From positions 124,001 through 188,000 of the forward strand of contig NZ_JAJJOZ010000001.1 in assembly GCF_021653995.1 (NCBI RefSeq): 64,000 nucleotides of DNA, given 5' to 3'. Below, in pieces: positions 7,328 through 17,151 of the stretch. How positions within the stretch are numbered: position 1 is the stretch's first letter; every line of letters begins with the position of its first letter. Under the pieces are notes generated by a model. That model was not told the origin of the DNA, searched no databases, and saw nothing but the letters and a program-made list of their open reading frames with translations. This DNA comes from Allopusillimonas lactea. GTDB lineage: Bacteria; Pseudomonadota; Gammaproteobacteria; Burkholderiales; Burkholderiaceae_B. Position numbers and translations under genes: made by a program.

Positions 7328-8818
7328 ATGAGCGCTTCTGATACTGCTGGCAAGCAGGTCGAGGTCTTCAATTACGGGGTGGTCCGGCAGTTCACGATCG
7401 CCACCGTATTCTGGGGGATCGTCGGCATGGCTGTCGGCGTCCTGATCGCTGCCCAGCTCATCTGGCCGGAGCTTAATTTCAATACGCCCTGGCTAAGTTA
7501 TGGTCGCCTGCGTCCATTGCATACCAACGGCGTCATTTTCGCCTTCGGCGGTAATGCACTGTTTGCAACCTCGTACTACGTGGTACAGCGCACCTGTCAG
7601 GCTCGCCTGTTCAGCGACAAGCTTTCCGCTTTCACCTTCTGGGGCTGGCAACTGGCGCTCGTGGCCGCCGTCATCACGCTGCCCATGGGTTTCACCAGCA
7701 CCAAAGAGTACGCCGAACTCGAATGGCCGATCGATATTCTGATCGCCTTGGTTTGGGTGGCATACGCCGTGGTGTTCTTCGGCACTATCGCCAAGCGCCG
7801 TGTCAAGCACATCTATGTGGCCAACTGGTTCTTCGGCTCGTACATCCTCACCATCGCCGTCCTGCATATCTTCAACAACCTCGAAATGCCGGTATCGCTC
7901 TGGAAATCGTACTCAGCCTATTCGGGTGTGCAAGATGCCATGGTGCAGTGGTGGTATGGCCACAATGCCGTGGGCTTCTTTCTCACCACCAGCTTCCTGG
8001 GCATGATGTACTACTTCGTGCCCAAGCAGGCCGGCCGTCCCATTTATTCGTACCGCCTGTCCATCGTCCACTTCTGGGCACTTGCGTTCACATACATGTG
8101 GGCCGGTCCGCACCACCTGCTGTACACCTCGCTGCCCGACTGGACCCAATCGCTGGGCATGGCGCTGTCGCTGATTCTGCTGGCACCGTCCTGGGGCGGC
8201 ATGATCAACGGCATCATGACGATGTCTGGCGCATGGCACAAACTGCGCACCGACCCCATCCTCAAGTTCCTTGTGGTGGCGTTGTCGTTCTACGGCATGT
8301 CCACGTTCGAGGGCTCGATGATGTCTATCCGCACGGTCAATGCGCTGTCGCACTACACCGACTGGACAGTGGGCCACGTACATTCCGGCGCGCTTGGTTG
8401 GGTGGCCATGATCACCTTCGGTTCGTTGTATTACCTGATTCCGCGCCTGTATGGTCGTACGCAAATGGCCAACATGAAGCTGGTTGAGCTGCACTTCTGG
8501 GTTGCGACGCTGGGCGTGGTGCTGTACATCGCCTCTATGTGGATCGCCGGTGTGATGCAAGGCCTGATGTGGCGCGCCACCGAAGCTGACGGCACGCTCA
8601 CTTACAGCTTCGTCGAAGCAGTCAAGGCTACATACCCGTTCTACGCCATACGCTTGATGGGCGGGTTGTTGTTCCTGTCGGGCATGTGCCTGATGGCCTA
8701 CAACACCTGGATCACGGTGCGCCGCCAAACCAAGGTAAACCCGGCTGTGCCCCTGTACAGCCCTGACGCCCGCGACCCGGCCTTTGTCGGTCCCGCGACG
8801 CAAGTGGCTTCGGCTTGA
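7328..8818 (+). CDS. ccoN: cbb3-type cytochrome c oxidase subunit I (CcoN)
   Basis: CcoN is the catalytic subunit of the high-affinity terminal oxidase. It carries heme b and the heme b3-CuB oxygen-reduction site in the inner membrane and pumps protons. The 496 residues contain the expected histidine motifs: RPLHTNGVIFAFGGN for low-spin heme, QWWYGHNAVGFFLT for CuB, AGPHHLLYTSLPDW, and TVGHVHSGALGW near the high-spin heme. About 12 helices are visible and the length is typical. A clear TGAGGGG ribosome site precedes the ATG. The gap after ccoS is 57 bp. ccoO follows 10 bp downstream. Confidence 0.97.
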   Translation: MSASDTAGKQVEVFNYGVVRQFTIATVFWGIVGMAVGVLIAAQLIWPELNFNTPWLSYGRLRPLHTNGVIFAFGGNALFATSYYVVQRTCQARLFSDKLSAFTFWGWQLALVAAVITLPMGFTSTKEYAELEWPIDILIALVWVAYAVVFFGTIAKRRVKHIYVANWFFGSYILTIAVLHIFNNLEMPVSLWKSYSAYSGVQDAMVQWWYGHNAVGFFLTTSFLGMMYYFVPKQAGRPIYSYRLSIVHFWALAFTYMWAGPHHLLYTSLPDWTQSLGMALSLILLAPSWGGMINGIMTMSGAWHKLRTDPILKFLVVALSFYGMSTFEGSMMSIRTVNALSHYTDWTVGHVHSGALGWVAMITFGSLYYLIPRLYGRTQMANMKLVELHFWVATLGVVLYIASMWIAGVMQGLMWRATEADGTLTYSFVEAVKATYPFYAIRLMGGLLFLSGMCLMAYNTWITVRRQTKVNPAVPLYSPDARDPAFVGPATQVASA

Positions 8819-8828
8819 GGAGAAGAAA

Positions 8829-9485
8829 ATGGCCAATAAATCCACGGGTTTTTCCCACAAGCTGATCGAGACTAACGTCGGCCTGCTGATTGTCCTGAGT
8901 ATTCTGGTGATCTCCTTCGCTGGCCTGGTGCAGATCGTGCCGCTGTTCTTCCAGCACTCCACCACGCAGGCGGTACAGGGTGTCGAGCCCTACGACTCTC
9001 TGAGCCTGATCGGCCGCGACATCTACATCCGCGAAGGCTGTGTCGGCTGCCATTCCCAGCAAATCCGCATGCTCAGCTCCGAAGTGCAGCGCTATGGCCC
9101 GTACTCGTTGGCTGGCGAATCGCGCTACGACCACCCCTTCCTGTGGGGGTCCAAGCGCACCGGCCCCGATCTGGCCCGCGTGGGCGGACGCTATTCCGAC
9201 GACTGGCATCGCGTGCACCTGCGCAATCCGCGCGATGTCGTCAAAGAGTCGAACATGCCGGCCTACCCCTGGCTGGCACAGCGTTCGGTCGAGGGTGAAA
9301 ACGTGCAAGACCGCATGATCGCGCTGCGCAGGCTGGGTGTGCCCTATACCGACGAGCAGATCAGCAAGGCGCCCGAGGCGCTGAAGGGTCGTACCGAGGA
9401 AGATGCGCTGGTGGCTTTCCTGCAGGGGCTGGGCGTAGCCGGCCGCGATGCGGCGGCCAAGGCGGTGCGTGAGGGAGCGCTGTGA
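8829..9485 (+). CDS. ccoO: cbb3-type cytochrome c oxidase subunit II (CcoO)
   Basis: CcoO is a membrane-anchored monoheme cytochrome c that passes electrons from CcoP to CcoN. One anchor helix lies near residues 18-40, and the heme motif CVGCH is at 71-75. The downstream KRTGPDLARVG and SNMPAYPWL supply the axial methionine region. The 218-residue length is normal. I chose the ATG at 8829 after GAGGAGAAG. The frame is open 15 codons earlier, inside ccoN, but has no ribosome site. The stop overlaps the ccoQ start. Confidence 0.97.
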   Translation: MANKSTGFSHKLIETNVGLLIVLSILVISFAGLVQIVPLFFQHSTTQAVQGVEPYDSLSLIGRDIYIREGCVGCHSQQIRMLSSEVQRYGPYSLAGESRYDHPFLWGSKRTGPDLARVGGRYSDDWHRVHLRNPRDVVKESNMPAYPWLAQRSVEGENVQDRMIALRRLGVPYTDEQISKAPEALKGRTEEDALVAFLQGLGVAGRDAAAKAVREGAL

Positions 9486-9673
9486 TGCTGGGGATTTTCA
9501 ACGGGATCGCCACACTGCTCGTGCTGGCGACATTCCTGGGCATTGTTTGGTGGGCCTGGTCCGCGGGGCGGGCCAAGGCCAATCACGAGGCATCCATGCT
9601 GCCGTTCGCTCTGCCAGACGAGGCGATAGCCTGCGCGGCGACGCAAAAGAATGAAGGACACAATCATGAGTAA
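9485..9673 (+). CDS. ccoQ: cbb3-type oxidase small subunit CcoQ
   Basis: The 62-residue protein has one membrane helix (about residues 6-25) and a hydrophilic tail ending in His-rich EGHNHE. It stabilises the cbb3 complex and the CcoP association in other bacteria. The ATG at 9485 shares a base with the ccoO TGA, indicating translational coupling. A GTG three bases earlier is an alternative start. The end overlaps ccoP by 8 bp. The identification rests on size, topology and position, because CcoQ sequences vary. Confidence 0.9.
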   Translation: MLGIFNGIATLLVLATFLGIVWWAWSAGRAKANHEASMLPFALPDEAIACAATQKNEGHNHE

Positions 9674-10586
9674 TTTCGTCAGCAGTTTCTGGAGCTACTT
9701 CATCGCCATCATTTCGCTGGGCGGTATCGTGTTCTGCCTGTGGCTGCTGTTCACGCAGCGGGCCTGGCTGGGCCGTTCGGTGCCGGCGGGTGAAGACACC
9801 GGGCACGTGTGGGATGGCGACCTGACGGAGCTGAACACGCCCGTGCCACGTTGGTGGACAGTGTTCTATATAGGCCTGTGCGTGATTGCGTTGGCCATTC
9901 TGTTCCTCTATCCCGGCCTGGGCGACTATTCAGGCAAACTGGGCTACACCGCTGCCAAGCAGGTCAAGGCGCAGCAGGAGGCCATGCACGCACAGATCGA
10001 GCCTTTGTACGCGAAGTATCGAGAGATGCAGATTCCCGCTATTGCGCAGGATGAAAACGCGCGTCAGATTGGTCAGCGCCTGTTTTTGAACAACTGTGCG
10101 CAGTGCCACGGTTCAGATGCGCGCGGCGCGGGCACCTTTCCCAACCTGACGGATAAAGACTGGCTGCATGGCGGCTCACCCGAGCAGATCATGCAAACCA
10201 TCACCAAGGGCCGCCATGGCATGATGCCGCCCTGGGCATCGTCGGTCAGCCCGGTCGATGCGGCCAACATCGCCAACTATGTCCGCTCGCTTTCAGGCCT
10301 GGCCAGCGATCCGCTCAAGGTGGTGCCCGGCAAGCGCGGCTTCGAAACCTACTGCGTCGCCTGCCACGGCATCGACGGCAAGGGTAATCAGGCTGTTGGC
10401 GCGCCTAACCTCACAGACAATGTCTGGTTGTTCGGCAGTTCCGAAGCCGCAATCGTCGAAACCATCCTGAAGGGCCGGCAGAACGTCATGCCCGCACAGG
10501 AAGGTATCCTGACGCAAGACCAGATCCGCATGCTGACGGCATGGGTCTGGGGCCTGAGCAATCAGGCTGCGGTGGCAGCCAAATAA
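9666..10586 (+). CDS. ccoP: cbb3-type cytochrome c oxidase subunit III (CcoP)
   Basis: CcoP is a diheme cytochrome c that receives electrons from soluble cytochrome c or bc1. The 306-residue protein has two N-terminal helices (about residues 10-30 and 60-78). An N-terminal segment follows the first helix (GEDTGHVWDGDLTELNTPVPRWW, quoted only in part by homologues). The heme motifs are CAQCH (144-148) and CVACH (230-234), each followed by a methionine-containing segment (GMMPPW, NVMPAQ). The ATG at 9666 overlaps ccoQ. The frame is open five codons further upstream. Confidence 0.96.
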   Translation: MSNFVSSFWSYFIAIISLGGIVFCLWLLFTQRAWLGRSVPAGEDTGHVWDGDLTELNTPVPRWWTVFYIGLCVIALAILFLYPGLGDYSGKLGYTAAKQVKAQQEAMHAQIEPLYAKYREMQIPAIAQDENARQIGQRLFLNNCAQCHGSDARGAGTFPNLTDKDWLHGGSPEQIMQTITKGRHGMMPPWASSVSPVDAANIANYVRSLSGLASDPLKVVPGKRGFETYCVACHGIDGKGNQAVGAPNLTDNVWLFGSSEAAIVETILKGRQNVMPAQEGILTQDQIRMLTAWVWGLSNQAAVAAK

Positions 10587-10628
10587 GGGCGTCACGCCCC
10601 CAACCCCGATCATCACATCGAGTAGGTC

Positions 10629-12128
10629 ATGGACAGCGAATCGATCAGCCGCCCGGCGAGCGCGGCCAGGAAAGAAGAAATCCCCGCCTGGAGGCCAGCA
10701 CAGCTGCCTTCGCCCGGCGGTCCTTCTCCCCAGGTCGAGCAGGCGCTGTCCGAAGTCCGCGGCAAGATTTATCCGCGTTCGGTGACGGGGTACTTTGCGC
10801 GCTGGCGCGTCATCATGGTGTTTGTCACACAGGCCATTTTCTATGGCCTGCCGTGGCTGCAATGGAACGGCCGCCAGGCTGTCCTGTTCGATCTCGCGGC
10901 GCGCAAGTTCTATATTTTCGGCATGGTCTTGTGGCCGCAAGATGTCATTTATCTGGCGGTACTTCTGGTGCTGTCCGCGCTTGGGCTGTTTCTGTTCACG
11001 GCCATGGCGGGCCGCTTGTTCTGTGGCTACGCCTGTCCGCAAACGGTCTACACCGAAATCTTCATGTGGATAGAGCGCAAGGTAGAAGGCGACCGCCTGG
11101 CCCGCATCCGCCTGGACGAAGCCCCCTGGTCGTGGCGCAAGTTGCGCATCAAGACAACCAAGCATACGCTGTGGGTGCTGCTCGCTTGGTGGACGGGCTC
11201 TACCTTCATCGGCTACTTTGCCCCTATTCGCGAGCTTGGCATGGGCCTGCTCACGTTTACGCTAGGCCCCTGGCAGTGGTTCTGGATGGTGTTCTATTCG
11301 TTTGCAACCTGGGGCAACGCCGGCTTCATGCGCGAAGCCGTGTGCAAATATATGTGCCCATATGCGCGTTTCCAGAGCGTCATGGTCGATGACGACACCT
11401 TCGTCGTCACGTACGATTACAAGCGCGGCGAACCGCGCGGCGGCCGTTCACGCAAGATCGATCACAAAGATGCGGGCATGGGCGACTGCGTCGATTGCAG
11501 CATGTGCGTACAAGTCTGTCCAACCGGCATCGACATCCGCGAAGGCTTGCAATATATGTGTATAGGGTGTGGTGCCTGTGTTGATGCCTGCGATACGGTT
11601 ATGGACAAGATGGGCTACGATCTCGGCCTCATCCGCTATACCTCCGGGCGCGCCATTACGGACGGCCTGACCCAGAAACAGGTGCGTAAACGGGTGCTGC
11701 GCCCGCGCGTGCTCATTTACTGGGCTGTCATGATCGCCATTGCAATTGCCTTTGTGGTCTCGCTCGGCACCCGTACCACGCTGCGCATGGATGTTATCCG
11801 CGATCGCGGTGCGTTGGGTCGTGAAGTGCCCGGTGGCATCATTGAAAACGTCTACAGGCTGCAGTTCATCAATACGTCTGAGGCGCCAATTACGCTGAAG
11901 CTTGGCGCCAAGGGGGTGGAAGGGCTTTCGATCGAAACCGCCGACACCCGCGGTCAGTCCGTCACGGTCGATGCGGCTTCCAACCGCCTGGTGCCCATCG
12001 TAGTGCGGGCGCCGGCGGCCAGCACCCAGCCTGGCCTGCACGAAATCGAGCTGCGCGCCGAGGGTAGCTATACCGAAGGCCGTAATGTGGACGTTGTGGA
12101 AAAATCCAGTTTCTTTGTACCGAAATAA
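10629..12128 (+). CDS. ccoG: Cytochrome oxidase accessory polyferredoxin CcoG
   Basis: CcoG (FixG/RdxA type) is a membrane-bound polyferredoxin implicated in cupric reduction during cbb3 oxidase assembly. The 499 residues show several helices in the first 220. Conserved cysteine groups follow: CGYACPQTVY and CKYMCPYARFQ, then two 4Fe-4S motifs, CVDCSMCVQVCP and CIGCGACVDACD. A late helix (near 365-385) precedes a periplasmic Ig-like C-terminal domain of about 110 residues. It lies 42 bp after ccoP and overlaps ccoH by one base (TAATG). Confidence 0.96.
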   Translation: MDSESISRPASAARKEEIPAWRPAQLPSPGGPSPQVEQALSEVRGKIYPRSVTGYFARWRVIMVFVTQAIFYGLPWLQWNGRQAVLFDLAARKFYIFGMVLWPQDVIYLAVLLVLSALGLFLFTAMAGRLFCGYACPQTVYTEIFMWIERKVEGDRLARIRLDEAPWSWRKLRIKTTKHTLWVLLAWWTGSTFIGYFAPIRELGMGLLTFTLGPWQWFWMVFYSFATWGNAGFMREAVCKYMCPYARFQSVMVDDDTFVVTYDYKRGEPRGGRSRKIDHKDAGMGDCVDCSMCVQVCPTGIDIREGLQYMCIGCGACVDACDTVMDKMGYDLGLIRYTSGRAITDGLTQKQVRKRVLRPRVLIYWAVMIAIAIAFVVSLGTRTTLRMDVIRDRGALGREVPGGIIENVYRLQFINTSEAPITLKLGAKGVEGLSIETADTRGQSVTVDAASNRLVPIVVRAPAASTQPGLHEIELRAEGSYTEGRNVDVVEKSSFFVPK

Positions 12129-12415
12129 TGTCTGGGGAGGCTCGTCAGATGTCCAGTTCGCTACGCAATACTACGCAGCAGGCCGCCCCGGACAAGGTGG
12201 CGCCGGTCGAGCAGATGGGTGCTCGCCCCTGGTGGCGCGAACCCTGGCCGTGGATACTCATGGCCGGGCCCGCGCTCGCGATCATCGGCTGCATCATTAC
12301 CATTGCGCTGGCCGTGCAGAATTTCTCTGACCAGGAAATCCGCGATGGCGGAGTCAAGCGCGGTCTGGTGGTGTCCGTGGAAAAGCCAGCCGTGGAGGGC
12401 CATCGGGCGCAATGA
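12128..12415 (+). CDS. ccoH: Short CcoH/FixH-like assembly protein
   Basis: The 95-residue protein has the FixH entry sequence RPWWREPWPWILMAGP and one membrane helix (about residues 38-63). It ends about 30 residues later. FixH/CcoH proteins are usually about 150-190 residues with a periplasmic domain, so most of that domain is missing. CcoH stably binds the oxidase during and after assembly through its helix, so a helix-only version could still work. Its start overlaps the ccoG stop, and it is the last gene of the cco run. The name rests on the membrane segment and position. Confidence 0.75.
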   Translation: MSGEARQMSSSLRNTTQQAAPDKVAPVEQMGARPWWREPWPWILMAGPALAIIGCIITIALAVQNFSDQEIRDGGVKRGLVVSVEKPAVEGHRAQ

Positions 12416-12564
12416 TGGGGCAGGGCGCACTCGTTGTGCGGACGCCACAAAAAGGCAACACGGGTGAGCCTGTACTTGGTAACGACCCCGATGCGCGTGC
12501 TGCAATGTGCGGATACACTGATGTCATTACATACCAACGACATTGCATGCCAATGGGAGACACT

Positions 12565-12822
12565 ATGAGAAACCGCACGTGGATGTGGGTGCTGTGGCCT
12601 TCGTTTCTGGCCGCCGGGGCGGTCAGCGCCGCCGTGTTCGCCCTGGTTGATCCGCTGGATATCACCTTTCTCGGTTATCTCAACGCAACCCGCCAGCAAG
12701 TGTACGCGGGTGGGTTTTTTCTTTTCTGGCTGATGGCGGCCTTGTCCAGCGCGCTTACGCTGCAGATCGCGCCGCCGCGTGCGCCTGAACTCGACGAGTT
12801 CGGCGAGCCGCTTCATTACTGA
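12565..12822 (+). CDS. Small two-helix membrane protein, unknown function
   Basis: The 85-residue protein has two hydrophobic segments (about residues 5-26 and 48-69) joined by a polar loop. It ends in an acidic tail (APELDEFGEPLHY). The frame is open upstream to 12412, but the ATG at 12565 has a GGGAGA ribosome site six bases before it, and the upstream residues look non-coding. It lies 149 bp after ccoH, beyond the tightly packed cco genes, and converges with fnr. I do not recognise a family. The position suggests a role in respiration or its regulation, which is inference only. Confidence 0.7.
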   Translation: MRNRTWMWVLWPSFLAAGAVSAAVFALVDPLDITFLGYLNATRQQVYAGGFFLFWLMAALSSALTLQIAPPRAPELDEFGEPLHY

Positions 12823-12939
12823 GGCCTAAGGCGGCATCGCTACGGCGGGCATGGCCGTATTGTTGATCCCCGCATGCCGACGCCCTGAGGCGTTGCCGTT
12901 TATCGATACCAGGCCCGTGCCAGAGGGCCTAGGGCTGAG

Positions 12940-13671
12940 TCATGTGGTGCACTCTATGCCGGCCAGCGCATGCAGCGCAGGTAGATCCAGCAGGTGTACC
13001 TCGCGTTGGTGGATGCGGATCAGGCCTTCTCGGGCAAAGCGCGAGAACAGACGGCTGACTGTTTCAAGGGTAAGACCCAGGTAATTGCCGATTTCGTCCC
13101 GGCTCATGCGCAGCACGAACTCATTGGGCGAATATCCAAGCGTGGAAAGGCGCTGCGATAAATTCACAAGAAAAGCCGCCAGCCTTTGCTCTGAGCGCAA
13201 GGCCCCCAGCGACATGACCATCTGATGCGAGCGATTGATCTCTTTGCTCATCAGGCGGCGAAATTGCTGCTGCAGCGTAGGCAGTTGCTGGGAAAGCTGA
13301 TCCATGTCGCGAATTCGGATAACGCAGACTTCGCTGTCTTCCAGCGCCACGGCATTGGACACGTGCTGGTTGGTGAGCAAGCCGTCCATACCGATGATTT
13401 CGCCGGGCAGCAGGAAGCCGGTGATCTGCATGTGTCCCGAGGCGTCTTCCAGTTGTGTCTTGAGCGAACCGAAACGCACGCCATAAACGGCGTCGGCAGG
13501 GTCACCCAGATGGAACAGCGTGCCCCCCTTGCTGATCCGGATGCGCTCTTGCACCAGTTCGTCGAGCCGGGCAATGTCTTCGCGCGCCATACCCAGCGGC
13601 AGGCAGATATCGCTCAGCATACAGGTCGAACAGCGAGAGGCTTCTGGAGTGATTGAAATTCTTCTTTGCAT
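12940..13671 (-). CDS. fnr: FNR-type oxygen-sensing transcription regulator
   Basis: This 243-residue CRP/FNR-family activator senses oxygen through a 4Fe-4S cluster. Cys14, Cys17 and Cys23 (CSTCMLSDIC) plus Cys116 (SEVCVIR) match the E. coli ligand pattern of C-x2-C-x5-C and a distant fourth cysteine. A cyclic-nucleotide-like beta-roll follows, then the dimer helix, then a helix-turn-helix (EIGNYLGLTLETVSRLFSRF). The recognition residues E..SR there are the ones that read TTGAT/ATCAA sites. That matches the boxes at 6015-6059 upstream of the cco genes. It is transcribed towards the cco operon. Confidence 0.95.
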   Translation of the reverse strand: MQRRISITPEASRCSTCMLSDICLPLGMAREDIARLDELVQERIRISKGGTLFHLGDPADAVYGVRFGSLKTQLEDASGHMQITGFLLPGEIIGMDGLLTNQHVSNAVALEDSEVCVIRIRDMDQLSQQLPTLQQQFRRLMSKEINRSHQMVMSLGALRSEQRLAAFLVNLSQRLSTLGYSPNEFVLRMSRDEIGNYLGLTLETVSRLFSRFAREGLIRIHQREVHLLDLPALHALAGIECTT

Positions 13672-13707
13672 ACAATCGCCCCCCGTGGGCGAACAGTAAA
13701 GTTATCA

Positions 13708-13738
13708 GGCAGGCGCGGCATGAAATGCGGCGCCTGCC
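13708..13738 (-). repeat. Inverted repeat in the fnr leader
   Basis: GGCAGGCGC (13708-13716) pairs with GCGCCTGCC (13730-13738). The stem continues after one mismatch through GCAT/ATGC to a GAA loop. It lies 37 bp upstream of the fnr start codon, without a T-tract. It could be an operator palindrome or a leader hairpin in fnr mRNA. Confidence 0.5.
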
Positions 13739-13940
13739 GCGGCCGGTACGGGGCAAGGGCCCTGTACGCAATGACCCGCACCCTGATGAGGCAGATCATG
13801 CGACCAGAAATTGACCTATGTCAGGGATAGTACCAAATATGTCAGCACTCTACTGTGAACGGTGCTGAAATGTTTGATGCAACGGCGCGGTGCCCCGGTT
13901 ATAAGCATTAACGCGGGCCTGAAATTTGCCGGCGTGTTCC
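13739..13940. other. Intergenic region between fnr and clpB
   Basis: The 345-bp fnr/clpB gap contains the leader inverted repeat, this stretch and the clpB promoter. TTGACCTATGTCAG at 13811-13824 loosely resembles an FNR site but has three mismatches, so I do not call it. No credible coding frame or RNA gene is visible. Confidence 0.5.
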
Positions 13941-13970
13941 CTTGAAAAATCGCGTGCCATCCGCACATAT
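13941..13970 (+). promoter_or_regulatory. Sigma-32-type heat-shock promoter of clpB
   Basis: CTTGAAA (13941-13947) is a perfect -35 match for the heat-shock sigma factor. GCACATAT (13963-13970) resembles the -10 consensus CCCCATNT, with 15 bp between the elements. It lies about 50 bp before the clpB ATG, where a heat-shock promoter for this chaperone is expected. Confidence 0.72.
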
Positions 13971-14016
13971 TCTGTATCCGAGCTCACGCTCCTTCTCTTT
14001 ACTGTGAAGAACAAAC

Positions 14017-16611
<2,595 letters not shown>

Positions 16612-16615
16612 GGGG

Positions 16616-16663
16616 TCGGGCCCGCGCCTCGCATATACTGGCGGTTTTACAGGCGCGGCCCGA
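16616..16663. repeat. Inverted repeat between clpB and the deaminase gene
   Basis: TCGGGCCCGCGCCT (16616-16629) is matched by AGGCGCGGCCCGA (16651-16663), a 13-bp stem with one bulged C around a 21-base loop. No T-tract follows. The loop holds CATATACT, which could be a -10 for the next gene. It may be a weak clpB 3' structure or a regulatory palindrome. Confidence 0.4.
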
Positions 16664-16686
16664 TTCTCCCGCACAGGAGTGCATTC

Positions 16687-17151
16687 ATGTCCCAAGAAGC
16701 TTTCATGCGCGAGGCCGTGGCGCTTGCCCGTGCCAACATTGAGGCCGGCGGCCGTCCCTTTGGCGCTGTTCTGGTACGCGATGGTCAGATCATCGCGCGC
16801 GCCGCTAACCAGATCAACCAGACCAGCGACCCCACCGCGCACGCCGAATTGCTCGCGCTGCGCGAGGCGGGCGGCAAGCTGGGCACCTCGCGCCTGGACG
16901 GCTGTGAAGTTTATGCCAGCGGCCATCCCTGTCCCATGTGTCTGGCAGCCATGCGGCTGGCGGGCATCCGCGCCGCCTATTTCGCATATTCAAACGAAGA
17001 TGGCGAGCCCTTCGGCATGTCAACTTCTGACGTCTACGCAGAACTGCCCGCGCTGGCGGTGGATGGGTCCGCGCTACTGCAGCCTTTGCGTCCCGCCGGC
17101 GAAGAAGGGCTGTATCATGCCTGGTCTGCTCGACAGGTAAAGCATGGCTGA
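16687..17151 (+). CDS. Nucleoside/purine deaminase, guanine-deaminase-like
   Basis: The 154-residue protein is a cytidine-deaminase-fold zinc hydrolase. HAE (52-54) and PCPMC (81-85) supply the zinc ligands and proton-shuttling glutamate. The length and lack of tRNA-binding features suit the free-base purine deaminase (GuaD-type) branch better than TadA, but the substrate could be another aminated purine or pterin. It follows an AGGAGTGC ribosome site. It overlaps the downstream MFS gene by 8 bp, so enzyme and permease are probably made together. Confidence 0.85.
   Translation: MSQEAFMREAVALARANIEAGGRPFGAVLVRDGQIIARAANQINQTSDPTAHAELLALREAGGKLGTSRLDGCEVYASGHPCPMCLAAMRLAGIRAAYFAYSNEDGEPFGMSTSDVYAELPALAVDGSALLQPLRPAGEEGLYHAWSARQVKHG

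Noticed and set aside
12870..12930. Hairpins between the small membrane protein and fnr as terminators
   Set aside because: Short stems (for example AGGCCC/GGGCCT) are present but lack T-tracts and are common by chance in GC-rich DNA.
13811..13824. FNR-like TTGACCTATGTCAG between fnr and clpB
   Set aside because: Three mismatches to TTGAT-N4-ATCAA, about 140 bp from fnr, and no aligned -10; too weak to call autoregulation.
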